Positions 22,060-33,490 of a DNA stretch of 64,000 nucleotides are shown piece after piece. A program made the position numbers and the translations under genes. The first letter of the stretch is position 1. Every line of letters begins with the position of its first letter. The notes under the pieces are model-generated. The model was not told the origin of the DNA. It did not search any database and worked only from the letters and a program-made list of their open reading frames with translations. This stretch comes from Paguma larvata (lineage: Eukaryota > Chordata > Mammalia > Carnivora > Viverridae), in the NCBI GenBank assembly GCA_030068075.1, contig CM057827.1:67160500-67224499 (forward strand). Reading direction: 5' to 3'.

Positions 22060-22740
22060 TTAAACTTTATTATACTTCACATATACCTAACAATATATCA
22101 AAAGATAGTGAGCACTAGCATAGCCCCTTTGTAGTTTAAGAAAAAAAAAAACACTCTTGAAACAGCCAAATCTTTTGCGTAACCCAACTGTCATGACCCA
22201 GAATTATCCCCTATCCTGAATATAGTATTATCCTTATTATCTTTAAATTATATGTAATATAATGTGCATGCTGCTAAATTTTATATAAATTACATCAGCA
22301 GCAATTTATCTTTTTTCGTGTGATATTTGTGTTTGACAGATGTGGCTCCAGTTCATTCATTTTCACTACAGCCTACTCTTTTCTTGTATGAATAAGGCAC
22401 ATGTTTCCACTGTCTTGTTAATGAATATTCAAGTGATTCACCATTATTTACGTTATTACAGAAAAACTGTAGTGGATATTCTTGTGCATGTTTCCAGGCG
22501 CAAATGAGTGACTTTTCCTGGGTACTTTATTACAGAGTGGAATTACTAGTTTATAGGAAGGCACATCTCCAAATTCAGCTGAATCTCTTTCCAAAGGTTC
22601 TATCAATTTACATATCCACTGGTCATGTGTAAGAACTGCTTTTGAGCCAAGTCTTACTAACTTTTGTCGGTCTTTTAATTTTTTTTCAATTTGTACGCCA
22701 CATAGTATCTAATTCTGATCTCAATTTGCATGTACTAAGA
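22060..22740 (-). mobile_element. Ancient L1 3' UTR fragment, antisense
   Basis: It contains TGGCTCCAGTTCATTCATTTTCACTACAG, TATTCTTGTGCATGTTTCCAGG, GGTACTTTATTACAGAGTGGAATTACTAG and TTACATATCCACTGG. This is the reverse order of an old L1 (L1ME/L1MC-like) 3' region. It is heavily mutated, with no intact frame. Confidence 0.5.
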
Positions 22741-23334
22741 GTACAGGATTCCTCTTCTTTCTTCTACTCTGCGCTTCAAGAGTCTCATGCTTATGGATTG
22801 CATTGCTGGATTCCTTGCTATCTGGCTTCTGGTTGAGTTTGTCCAATAAAAGGAATAGGAGAAGATCAGAGGGCTGAAGGGAAGAAAGAGATTAATATTT
22901 CTTCCCTCCTTTCTTCTGCTTTGGTCACAGGGATTCTGTCAGTTGCTGTGTCTCACTACAATTATAGATCTGATTGGATGGTCCTCTAAGTCCTTATCCT
23001 ATCCTAACCTATCCTATCCTTTCCCTCTCTTTTCCATGGATAGCAGGTGATAATGGCTTCCCACTGTTGCTAATCTCTATATGCCTCAACTTCTCTTATT
23101 AATGTCTTCTTCTTGCCTAATACTTAGGTAAAACCTCTTCGCTAAAAATATCTTCAATTTGAGCATCTATTTGAATCTGTTTTCCTAACATAACCTTGAA
23201 TGATACTAAGATATATTTTGGAAACTCTCTACAGAATCCTGTTCGCCCAATTCCTATTGCCTGCTGTTAAATAATATCTTTTTCCTAATGCCATCTCCCA
23301 GAGACTTTTAGACCTATTAAAGCAATTAAAATGT
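22741..23334. other. Single-copy noncoding DNA
   Basis: Nothing recognised apart from a short CCTAT-rich patch (ATCCTATCCTAACCTATCCTATCC) near 22995-23020. Confidence 0.5.
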
Positions 23335-23628
23335 GTGTTTTAAATCACAAATGGTAGCATACATTGTTCCTCTATTCTTTTTAGTTAGTAACATAGTAAG
23401 GTGGTAATCTTTTCAGTACATAGGGAGCTCCTGCATTGTGATTTTTAACAGATGCATAGAATCTATTTTATGGATATATCTTAATTTATTCAGCCATCTA
23501 ATAACCAGATATTTAGATTATTTATATCATACTATCACTGGCAATCTTTCCAAAAATAACAATGTATAAATCAATACTCGTGTAGATTTGCTGTTTTGAA
23601 AATTATATAAATCTGTTGTTTTCATAAT
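23335..23628 (-). mobile_element. Ancient L1 fragment, antisense
   Basis: AATGGTAGCATACATTGTTC, TCAGTACATAGGGAGCTCCTGCATTGTG, TTTTAACAGATGCATAGAATCTATTTTATGG and TTATTCAGCCATCTAATAACC follow the reversed order of an old L1 3' region. It may belong to the same insertion as 22060-22740 or 6530-6730-type sequence. Confidence 0.45.
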
Positions 23629-24168
23629 TTTGTCAACTTGCATTGTTTGGTTTTGTTTTTTTTTAATTTTTACTTAAATTCTAGTTAACATACAGCGTAA
23701 TATTGGTTTCAGGAGTAGAATTTAGTGACTCATTACTTACATATAAAAACCCAATGCTCATAAGAACAAGTGCCTTTCTTAATACCCATCAGGCATTTAG
23801 CCCATTACCAACTCACACCCCCCCCAGCAACCTTCAATTTGTTCTCTATAGTTCTCTTATAGTTTGCCTCCCTCACTCTCTTATTTCTTCTTCTCCTATG
23901 TTCATTCATTTTGTTTCTTAAGTTCCACATATGGGTGAAATAATTAGGTGTTTGTCACTCCATGACTTATTTTGCTTAGCATAATACATTTTTGCTCCAT
24001 CCATATCTGTAAATGGAAAGATTTCATTCTTTTTGATGACTAATATTCCATTGCATATCTATCTATCTATCATCTATCTATCTATCTATCTATCATCTAT
24101 CTTTCTAACATCTATCATCTTTTGATGACTAATATTTCATTCTTTTTGATGACTAACATTTCATTGCA

Positions 24169-24200
<32 letters not shown>

Positions 24201-24890
24201 ATCGTCATCATCATCATATATCTATATATCTTCTTTATCTATTCATCAGTCAAAGGATGTTTGAGCTCTTCCATACTTTGGCTATTGTTGATAACGCTGC
24301 CATAAACATCAGGGTGCATGTACTCCTTCAAATCAGTATTTTTGTACCCTTTGGGTAAACACCTAGTAGTGCAATTGTTGGGTCATAGGGTAGTTCCAAT
24401 TTTAACTTTTTAAGGAACCTCCATTCTGTTTTCCAGAGTGGCTGCACCAGTTTGCATTCCCACCAGCAGTGTAAGAGAGTTCCCCTTTCTCCACATCTTC
24501 ACCAACATCTTTTGTTTCCAGTGTTATTAATTTCAGCCATTCTGACAGGTGTGAGGTGTTATCTTATCATGGTTTTGATTTGTATTTCCCTGATGATGAG
24601 TGATGTTGAGCATCTTTGAATGTGTTTGTTAGCCATCTGGATGTTTTCTCTGGAAAAATGTCTATTCATGTCTTCTGCCAATTTCTGAACTGGATTATTT
24701 GTTTTCTGAGTGTTGAATTTGATAACTTCTTTATAAATTTTAACCTTTTATAAAACATGTCATTTCCAAATATCATGTCCCATTCCACTGGTTGCCTTTT
24801 AGTTTTGTTGTTTCCTTCACTGTGCAGAAGCTTTTGTATCTTGATGAAGTCCCAACAGTTCATTTTTGCTTTCGTTTGTCAAATTGCATT
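23629..24890 (-). mobile_element. 5'-truncated LINE-1, antisense, with target duplications
   Basis: The L1 body is 23645-24874. From the left: T-rich tail, 3' UTR (AGTTAACATACAGCGTAATATTGG), then the ORF2 C-terminus in antisense with stops and small indels. The 5' end corresponds to about 14110 of the full-length copy (complement encodes MNCWDF at 24863). TTTGTCAACTTGCATT (23629-23644) and TTTGTCAAATTGCATT (24875-24890) are 15/16-identical target duplications. Internal tandem growth of TCTA repeats and a 113-bp duplication expanded the middle. Confidence 0.92.
24025..24218. repeat. (TCTA)n/(ATC)n microsatellite with a 113-bp local duplication
   Basis: CATTCTTTTTGATGACTAA begins at 24025 and again at 24138, each copy leading through CATTGCATATCTATCTATC into a TCTA array (24056-24101 and 24171-24200, then ATC repeats to 24218). 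The copies are adjacent, so this is a tandem duplication of L1 3' sequence together with the microsatellite. Confidence 0.85.
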
Positions 24891-25166
24891 CTTAAGGATT
24901 GCAGCCATTTGCAGATCCATTTGCAGTATGTGATAGGGTCTATCATCCTACAATCCAGATAGTATGGTGTATCATCCAGATATCTACAATTTTATTATTT
25001 TGATATGATATAATATTTCCTACTTGTAATATGTCTTGCCTGTATACTGATCCAATGGAATGCCTTTTCATGTGTGAAAGGAATTTGTACTTCCATTTCT
25101 AGGAACTACATGTTCATTTCCTATAATCATATCATATTGAATTTTAGTCTTTTTATTTTCAATTTG

Positions 25167-25192
25167 TAGGCATTTTTCAATGTTGATTTATT

Positions 25193-25235
<43 letters not shown>

Positions 25236-25351
25236 CAGAGATAGGGGAGCAGAATTTCCAAAGCAGGCTCAAACTCTGGAACCACAAGATCATAACCTGA
25301 GCTGAAATCAGTTGCTTAACTGAGCCACCCAGGCACCCCATAGCCATTTTT
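25167..25351 (-). mobile_element. SINEC with long GA tract, antisense, shortened
   Basis: The body is 25178-25340. It has a (GA)n of about 40 bases (25195-25234) and lacks much of the middle region: the AGGCTC...GAGCTGTCAGCACAGAGCC part is mostly gone, leaving GCAGGCTCAAACTCTGG. The head GAGCCACCCAGGCACCCC is present. TAGGCATTTTT (25167-25177) and TAGCCATTTTT (25341-25351) are the target duplication. Confidence 0.88.
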
Positions 25352-26465
25352 TATTAATGCCGGGGAAAACAGGTTAATCTTTCTTTCTGTAATATGAGTT
25401 TTAATTTTTCCCCATTTCGTTATTTGTCTTTTCATTGTTGCTGTTGTATGCTACCATGTATAAATTTTCTATTTTTTATAGAGAAATTTTTCAGTCTTTC
25501 TTTCTTTAAAAAATATTCTTCCATGATTCCTTCTCATACTCATCTTGTCTTATTTTACATTGAAACCTTTGTTCAAGTTGGAATACTTTTCTGCTACAGA
25601 TGAAGTGTAGGTGCAACTTTTTTTTTCCTTTTGAATAATTTTAGGTATGTTTTCAAAGTGCCTTTTTATTTACTTAGCTATTTTATTTAGTTATGTCTTT
25701 TAAGCACACTTAGCTTCTATTTTGTTTCCAAATTTTCAGTATGTGTAGTTTTTGGAGCTCTTCATTTTGCTTCTTGTTATTTCTACTGATTCTTAATTCT
25801 GGGCTTGTTTATTTCTACTTTTGGAAATTTTGTATTGTGAGCTCAGCTTTGGCAGGGTTTATGTGTGGGAATCTATGCGCCCTGAAATGAGGCTGAATCC
25901 CTTCAGAGAATATTTATATTCTTTTCTGCTAGGAACCACTAGGCAATAACAACTTTTAAATTAACGTTTTAACTTAGGATTTCCTAGACCATATAGGTAA
26001 TATAAATAACAAATTTCAATCCCCAATGAAAGAAGAAAGACCTCCACATGTGAAATCTCAGGAAAGATGTTATTTTTCCTAGATTCTAAGTTAATAAGAT
26101 CTGCAAACAGCCTAAGGCACCTGTGGTTTCAGCATCATAACAAACGTGTTTTCTACTTCATCACTTTTACCACCTGTAGCCTTCACTTACTTTCTTAAGA
26201 GCACAAAGTTTGTGGTTATATTTTACTTGGCATTTTTAGGATGTCTACGGTAGGAGGAAAACTTTTTATAGGCCATCTAGTCAACTATCTTGCTGGCAAT
26301 AATACTATGAGATGATTTTTGGTACAAAGAAAGACAGTGAAAGAGTTAAAGCAAGAAGAGTATTTAGGATGCATTTATTTGGAGACAAAAATATTTCGAC
26401 CATGTCTTTTGGCAGAATGTAAGATGTAAGGGAAAACGAAGTATTTCCAGCAAGCAACATCACTT
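25352..26465. other. Single-copy noncoding DNA
   Basis: T-rich on the left, mixed composition on the right. No element or gene recognised. Confidence 0.45.
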
Positions 26466-26709
26466 AAAAGGCATTCTGGACAGGGGTGCCTGGGTGGCTC
26501 AGTTGGTTAAGCATCTGACCTCGGCTCAGGTCATGATCACCTGGTTTGTGGGTTTGAGCCTTGCATGGGCTCTGTGACGACAGCTCAGAGCTTGAAGCCT
26601 GCTTCAGATTCTGTGTCTCCCTCTCTCCCTGCCCCTCCACTGCTTGTGATATCTCTCTCTCAAAAATAAATGAATATTAAAAAAAATTTTTTTAAAGGCA
26701 TTCTGGACA
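26466..26709 (+). mobile_element. SINEC, sense, with target duplications
   Basis: The body is 26483-26693: GGGTGCCTGGGTGGCTCAG head, GTCATGATCACC, TTTGAGCCTTGCATGGGC, CAGCTCAGAGCTTGAAGCCTG and the CAAAAATAAATGAATATT tail. AAAGGCATTCTGGACA before the body (26467-26482) repeats at 26694-26709. The duplicated word belongs to a tandem unit that continues to the right (26694-26798). Confidence 0.93.
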
Positions 26710-26798
26710 AGAAGAATGGGCCAAAAGGATAGAGTATGATGGGGTAAAAGGCATTCTGGACATCCAAATGGGCCAAAAGGATAGAGTATGATGGGGTA
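26694..26798 (+). repeat. Two-copy tandem duplication, 53-bp unit
   Basis: Units 26694-26746 and 26747-26798 both start AAAGGCATTCTGGACA and end GGGCCAAAAGGATAGAG...GGGGTA. They differ by one base of length and a few substitutions near AAGAAGAA / TCCAAA. Confidence 0.92.
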
Positions 26799-28289
26799 AA
26801 ATGAAAAGTCATATATAACATTAGAAACATATAGTTCGTCCAGATCAGGGGGAGTTTGGAATATGATGCTCAAGTTTTTAACATTTGATCGGAATCTAAA
26901 TAAGCATCTCAGTAAATGCTGGCATCACAGAGAGCTGGGCTTTAGTAATCTTGTTTGGCACCTCATTATTAAACTCCATATTCCTTTTATCCTAAGCTGT
27001 GGCCATTTGAAATGTTCATTTCTTTATCCAGGACCAGATTGACCTGAGACAAGGAGTTCTAATGTGACAAAATAATCTCAGGTTGTTTTCTTTCCATCTA
27101 GACGTGCCTGCATGCTTATACTGTTGATGTACTCTCTTGGTATTCAGAGATGACCTGAAAATGAGTTTATACTGAAGATTTCTCAGCAAACATTCAGCAA
27201 CTTATACAACTATTGTGTATCAAGTCTTGAATCACATAAAGGGGCATATAAGAGTGACAAAGAAACTCTAAGGTTGCTCATTGAATAAGGTAAAGAGAGA
27301 TACATGGGTTTGTTAAAAAAGTGAGAGAAAAACATTGTGTGGACTGATTCCATTTAGAATGGGGCGAGAAGTGACCAACTGCTAATACTTTTCATTAAGT
27401 CATCTTGTGAGAGTATTTTCGATTGCTACTATGGATGTTTGCTGAATATTTTTGATCAGAGACCTGGGCTTGGGCTCAAATTTGTCGTTTAGTCCCCACT
27501 CCGACACACAATATGGTTATATTCAGTGCTAGTCAGAGAGTTAGAGCCTCTCAGGGAAGTCCTCCTCCTTGTAAGACCTATTGGTTGCTCTAAGGAGCAA
27601 AAGGGTCATTTTATTTAGGTATGTATATATTTGTACTCTACCCTGAACTTACATGAAAAGACCTTTGGCTTCGTTGTTTAGATGTCAGTGATAGTTCTTC
27701 AGTCACAGATTAGGAAGAAATATAGAACTGTCTGATCCAAACCTAACTAAAAGTAACTATGGCACAGACACTGGAGTCTTAGACTTTGTTATATTCTATC
27801 CCAGTTCTCATAAGAAACTGTCATTAATGGACCTAAATCCTGCTCCTGCTTGCTAAGGCTGCTGGCATTCATTAGGATAGAGCCCTGACTTTGTGCAGTT
27901 ATCTTTTGTTAGATACTTGAATGTCGTGCCTGGAAGCCAATCCCATGCTATGAGTTTACAAACTTGGAAACATAGTCTGCCTAGATATCAAAATATGCCT
28001 ATTTTCTTATCCCCTATACTTGAATACACTGTGCACTTGTTGCCAACATGCTTTTGTTCCGTGCTAAACGTCTGAGTCAAATCTGTACTGCTTATCAGTC
28101 TGGGATTTCTTTTAACCCAGCTCCTGCCCAAGCTTCAAGTCTCATTCCAACTTTTGGACATTCTATGTTTATCCTATTAACTTGTAATTAAATGCTATCT
28201 GCCTGTCCACATTTCAAAATATAACAACTACAATCGTTTTTCATGTTAAGGTTAGAGAAGAGTTTGGTGGCAGGAATATGGCATCTGTT
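26799..28289. other. Single-copy noncoding DNA
   Basis: No repeat or gene recognised over 1.5 kb. Composition is less AT-extreme than the neighbouring L1 blocks. Confidence 0.45.
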
Positions 28290-28800
28290 ATATTTTGCTG
28301 CTTTGCAGATCATTACAAACTTAGAGGCTTAGAAAAACATATACTTATTATCTCACAATTTCCATGGGTCAGGAGTTTAGGAGTGATTTAACTGGCCTCT
28401 CTGCTCAACATCTCACAGGTTGCATTTCTGTTGTCTGCCAGGTTGCTCATATGGCTGTTGGAAGATTTTGATTTCTTGTGGTTGTAGGATTGTGGTTGCT
28501 GCTTTCTTGCTGGCTGTGAGCCAGGTGTCACTGTCAGCAACCAGTGGCCCTTGCGGTCTCTTGCCACTTAGCTTTCTCATAACAATGAAGCTTACTTCTT
28601 CAAAGCTAGCAGAAGCTCTTACTCCAATCTGCTGAGGCAGAATATTGTGTACTATAACATTATCAAGGGGATGACTTCCCAATTACCTTTGCCAAAATCT
28701 ATTCGCTAGAAGCAAGTCACAAGTTCATTCATACTCAATGGGAGGTGGTTATATGAAGGCATGACTCACTAGGGCTCATCTCCAAATTCTGCTACAACAG
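28290..28800. repeat. Ancient mammalian interspersed repeat, class uncertain
   Basis: TTGCTGCTTTGCAGATCATTACAAACTTAGAGGCTTAGAAAAACATATACTTATTATCTCACAATTTCC-type order, with GGGTCAGGAGTTTAGG, resembles an old mammal-wide repeat. A second part (GGCATGACTCACTAGGGC) resembles its distal end. The overlapping open frames at 28413-28682 lie inside it and are probably chance. Confidence 0.4.
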
Positions 28801-28930
28801 ATACCAATCTGAAAACTGGAGCACAAAGGAGTCCACCTATTACCAACAGCTCTCCTCAAAAAGTAAAACTAAAAACTAATAACAAACAAAAGGAAAATGC
28901 CTAGCAGTTACATGTATAAACACCTGTGGT

Positions 28931-29417
28931 CATGGTTAATTTTATACATTAGCTTGACAGGGCCATAGTTTGCCCAGGTAATTGGTCAATCATTATTACA
29001 GGGGTTTCTGTAAGAGTGTTTTTGGATGCATTAACATTTAAATCAATGCCCTAAGTAAAGCAGATGGCCTTTCCTAATGTGAGTGGGCCTCATCCAATTA
29101 GTTGAAGGTCTGAATAAAACAAAAGACTGGCCCTCTCCCAAATAAGGGGGAATTTTCTTGCCTGATTACTTTCTAGCTGGGCCATAGGTTATTTTCCTGC
29201 CTTTGGACTCAAACTGAAACATTAGTTCTACTGAGTCTCAAGTCTGTGGGCCACTAGACTGGAACTACACCATTAGCTCTCCTGGGTCTCCAGTCTGTCA
29301 GCTGTAGATCTTAGGACTTATACTCCACAACTGCACAAGCCAATTACTTATAATAAATTGAAACTCTCTCTTTCCTTCAGTTCTATTGGTCCTGTTTCTC
29401 TGGAGAACCCTACTACA
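28931..29417 (+). repeat. Ancient mammalian interspersed repeat, copy 2
   Basis: The same family as 7148-7606, in the opposite orientation. It begins GGTTAATTTTATACATTAGCTTGACAGGGCC and passes AACATTTAAATCAATGCCCTAAGTAAAGC, GTGGGCCTCATCCAATTAG and GGACTGGAAC-like words. It then has AATAAATTGAAACTC and ends GGTCCTGTTTCTCTGGAGAACCCT. The AATAAA-bearing segment followed by a short end is LTR-like, but I do not assign a family. Confidence 0.6.
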
Positions 29418-29606
29418 CCTGTTAAATTTAACATATTAACTAATCATCAACTAAGTATCATCTAACAAATCACTAATTACTAATCAAGCATTATTAGATA
29501 ATTTCTATTATTTAGATGAAAAACTGGTTGTTGTTTTTAAATAAGCATCCTACCATCTTTATCAGTCTGTTTTAATAACATAGCCCATCTGAAAATATAT
29601 AAGTCA

Positions 29607-29870
29607 ACACAAATGTTTTTATTTATTTTTTAAATGTTTATTTATTTTTGAGAGAGAGAGAGATAGAGAGAGAGAGACAGAGAGAGCACAAGTGGGGGAG
29701 GGGGAAGAGAGAGAGAGGGAGACACAGAATTGGAAGCAGGCTCCAGGCTCTGAGCTGTCAGCACAGAGCACAATACAGGCTTGAACTCACAAACTGAGAT
29801 CACTATCTGAATTGAAGTCAGACGTTTAACAGACTGAGCCCCACAGGAGCCTCACACAAATGCTTTTATT
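29607..29870 (-). mobile_element. SINEC with target duplications, antisense
   Basis: The body is 29624-29853. Tail, expanded GA tract and middle are well conserved; the head is worn (GACTGAGCCCCACAGGAGCC). ACACAAATGTTTTTATT (29607-29623) and ACACAAATGCTTTTATT (29854-29870) form a 17-bp duplication with one mismatch. Confidence 0.92.
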
Positions 29871-30924
29871 AAAACAAACTGGGCAAAGCTGACTTGGAAA
29901 CCTTTAAGAGGCCTATGGAATCTTGCTCTCTGCATAGCTGCCTTTGAGTAGACACAAGCTAATGGAATCTGACTTCTTTGACCAAAATAAGTTTTAAGTG
30001 TTTAAAGGGAAGAATACAGTCATTAAAAAAAAACTTTTAAATTTTTGTTAATCTTTTAAGTAATATGATGCTGTGCAAATTTATATTATTATCAATTTTA
30101 TTAAGCAGAAACTAATCACTTGGATGCTTAAGCATTTTGTTCAATGAAGGATAATGATGACTGTCAACACACAGATGATTGTGGTGGTTAGAAATCTAGC
30201 CATAGGATGGTCGTACTATGTGTTCCACCGAGGCATCAGTTCCACAATATCATAAACATGGTAAACAAAGCAAATTAAATTTTTGTAAGAAGAAATTTAT
30301 ATTTTATAGAAAGTCCAGCTTCATTAATTAGAACTATGACTAAAACCATCACAAAAAAAAATACTTAGATGACACTAACGTGAGCTCTTTCATTGATACG
30401 TTCATCCAACAAATCTGTATTTTGCTACTTATAGCACTGGGAATGAAAAGAAGAATAGAAAAGACAATCTCTGCCTTTACAGATTTCCAGTCTAGTGGGA
30501 GAGACAAAAAAGGAAACCGACAATTACAGTCAAGTATGCTACCTATTAGCACCTTGTGGAATAATTTAACAAGCATACTTAACCTATTAATAATGGATGG
30601 TAGGCAAAGGAAGGTTTCCTGGTAGAGTGAAAGATGAAGAGACTGCTTAGGAAGTGAGAGTAGAGAAGTGAAAATTCTAGAGGTATAGGACTTGAAAGAG
30701 TTTAACACGACAGAAGCATAGAGTTTGGTGTATCTATTGTTGGGGTGGAGAATGCCAAGAAATGCAGCGAGAGTTACAGAGAGATTATCATTAAAGAGTA
30801 TAAGAAGCTCCTATCAAGGTCTTTGAAATTTATCACAAAGACAAGAGGAGGCGGCTGGAAAGCATTTAAAAAAATTCAGATTTAGTAAGGTTGCACTTTC
30901 ATTTTAGACAAATTGCCTTGAGTT
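29871..30924. other. Noncoding DNA with a possible very old repeat remnant
   Basis: Around 30390-30860 the order CACTGGGAATGAAAAGAAGAATAGAAAAGAC, TCTCTGCCTTTACAG, CAGTCTAGTGGGAGAGAC, GACAATTACAGT and GGAAGGTTTCCTGG resembles an old mammal-wide repeat. Both strands carry modest open frames (30349-30708, 30380-30625) with no recognisable domain. I regard them as noncoding. Confidence 0.4.
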
Positions 30925-33490
30925 GGTTTTATTTTTATGATAGCATTATTGAGAAATGCATTACACACCATAAAATTCACTCTTTAAAATGTACAATTCA
31001 TCACTTTTTAAGAAATTCACAGAGTTGTTCAAACATCATCACTAATTCCAGGACATTTTCATCATTCTAAAAAAGAAACCTCATGATCATTAGCACTCAC
31101 TCTACATTTCTCTTCTATTCAGGCCCTAACAACCACTGATCTATTTCTGTCTCTATGCATTTAACTAGTCTGGACATTTCATATACATTGAATCATAAAA
31201 TATGGGGTTTGTTATGACTGGATTATTTCACTTAGCATCATCTTTCCAAGGGTCATCTCTGTTGTAGCATGTGTCAGAACTTCATTCCTTTGGATGGCTA
31301 GAAATATACCACATCCGCTAATCCGTTCATCTGTTGATGAACATTTGAGTTACTTTTACTTCTTGGCTCTCCTAACAATGCTGTTTTGAATATCGTGAAC
31401 AAGATTTTTTCATTTATCTTCAGTATCTACCTAGGAGTGGGTTTGCTGTGTTATATGGAATCTCCAGATTTAACAATTTGAGAAGAAAACTGTTTCAAAG
31501 TGGCTGCACCATTTTTACATGTCCACCAACAATCTATGAGAGTTATAATATTCTTCATAGTCCTGCCAGCCTGTTATTGTATGTCTGTAAAATTTTTAAA
31601 AAATCATCTTAAGGGTATGAAATGGTATCTCACTGTGGTTTTGACTTGCATTCCCCTGATGACTAATGATATTGAGTATCTTTTCATGTGTTTTCTGATC
31701 ATTTCTAAATTTCCTTTAAGAAATTTCAAATCTTCACCCATTTTTAAATTGGGTTGTCTTTTTATTGTTGAGTTGAGATAAGAGAGCCTACATGTATTCT
31801 GGACACAAGTCTCCTATGTTTTTGCTTTCTTGATGATGTCCTTTGAAGAATAAAAGTTTTTAGTTTTGATGAAGTCCAATTTATATTTTCTTTTGTCACT
31901 TATTCTTTTAGTCATATGTAAGAAATCATTGTACAAGCCAAGGTCACAAAGATATCCCCTATGTTTTATCCTAAGAATTTTATAATTTTAGTTCTTTTCT
32001 TAAGGTTTTTTATCCATTCTGAGTCTATTTTTGTATATGGAGTGAGGTAAGGATCTAACATGCTTTGGCATGTTGAAATTCAGTTGTGCCAGCACCATTT
32101 ACCGAAGATGCCATTTTTCCCCTATATAAAAAAAAAAAACAAAACACCTTTTATAAGCTTTTAGAAATTTTGTTGAAAATTATTTGGCATATTGTATGGA
32201 TTTAATTCTGGAATCTCAATTATATTTCATTGCTTTATATAGATATATAGATACATAGATATATAGACTTGCATCTATGTATCTATATATCTATATATCT
32301 ATATATATTTATATATCTATATATACATCCTTATGCTAGTACTACAGTGTGTTTTGACTGCTATAACTTTATATTAAGTTTTTAAATCAGAAAGTGTAAA
32401 TTCTTGAACTTTGTCCTTCTTTATCGAGATGGTTTTCACTATGAGGATCAACATGTCAATTCTAGAAAAGAAAAAAAAAACAGAAGCTGGGATTTTTACA
32501 AGGATTGTGACAAATATGTAGATCTGGAGTACAATGCTCTCTTAACAATATGTGATCTTCCAATCCATAAACATGAATCCTTTTTCATTTATTAAGGTCA
32601 TATTTATTTTCTCTCAATAATATTTTATAGTTTTGAGCGTATAATACTTACTTCTTATCTTTTGATTCTTTTGGATGATATTGTAAATGGAATTGTTTTC
32701 TTAATATCATTTCCAAATTGTTCATTTATAATATATAGAAATAAAATTGATTTTTCTGTATTGATTTCATATATCATAGGACCTTGCTGAACTCATTTAT
32801 TAATTCTAAAAGTGCATTTTGTTTGTTGGTTGGCTGGTGTGTTGTGGATTACCCTGGGTGTTACATCTATAAATCATATCATCCATGAGGTATAAATACA
32901 GATAGTTTTACTTCTTTCTAATCTTGATGCCGTTTACTCTTCTTAACTAATTCTTCTGGCTAGAATAGCCAATGCAATACTAAATAGAGAAGCAGCAATG
33001 GTGGATATCCTTTTTTGTTCCTGATCTTAGAAGAAAAGCATTTGTTCTTTGACATTAAGCATGATGTTGTCTATAAGTTTTACACAGATGCCCTTATAAA
33101 TTTGAGGAAATTCCCTCCTATTTCTAACTTGTCAAGTGTTTTTATCATGAAAGTGTATTTGATTTTCTCAAATACTTTTTCTGCATCAGTTGAGATGACT
33201 ATGTTGTTTTATCCTTTATTCTATTAATATGGATTACATTGATTTTCATATGCTAAACCATCCATCATTCCAAGTTATACATACCACTTGATCATGAAGT
33301 ATAATCATTTTTATATGTTATTGTATTCAGTGTGCTAGTATTTTGTTGAAGATTTCCTCATCTATGTTCATAAGGGATATTAATCTGTAATTTTATTTTC
33401 TTGTATGTGTCTTCCTGGTTTTGATATCAAGGTAATACTGGCCTCACAGAATGAATTATTTGAGATCTTTTGAAGAATGGATTAAAGAGA
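30925..33490 (-). mobile_element. Long ancient LINE-1 remnant, antisense
   Basis: About 2.5 kb of reversed old L1. The 3' UTR-like start reads CACCATAAAATTCACTCTTTAAAATGTACAATTC. ORF2 in antisense follows, with GGTATCTCACTGTGGTTTTGA, GATATTGAGTATCTTTTCATGTG, TTATCCATTCTGAGTC, GTGCCAGCACCATTTACCGAAG, AAATACTTTTTCTGCATCAGTTGAGATG and TAATACTGGCCTCACAGAATGA. These are the classic reversed L1 ORF2 phrases. Stops and indels are everywhere and both ends are ragged, consistent with an ancient L1MB/L1MC-type insertion. A TATAGA-rich simple repeat lies at about 32229-32325. Confidence 0.9.
32236..32297. repeat. Perfect 25-bp inverted repeat, 12-nt loop
   Basis: The arm 32236-32260 is the exact reverse complement of 32273-32297, separated by ATATAGACTTGC. 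The arms are built of TATAGA/TATCTA words within an AT-rich simple repeat, so slippage-based origin is likely. Such a structure can extrude as a cruciform or fold as a long RNA hairpin. Confidence 0.93.

Noticed and set aside
24041..24218. Regular short repeats that might suggest a CRISPR-like array
   Set aside because: These are TCTA/ATC microsatellites in a mammalian L1. There are no unique spacers of fixed length.
28413..28682. Overlapping sense and antisense open frames of 71 and 89 codons
   Set aside because: Located inside an ancient interspersed repeat; length is within chance expectation.
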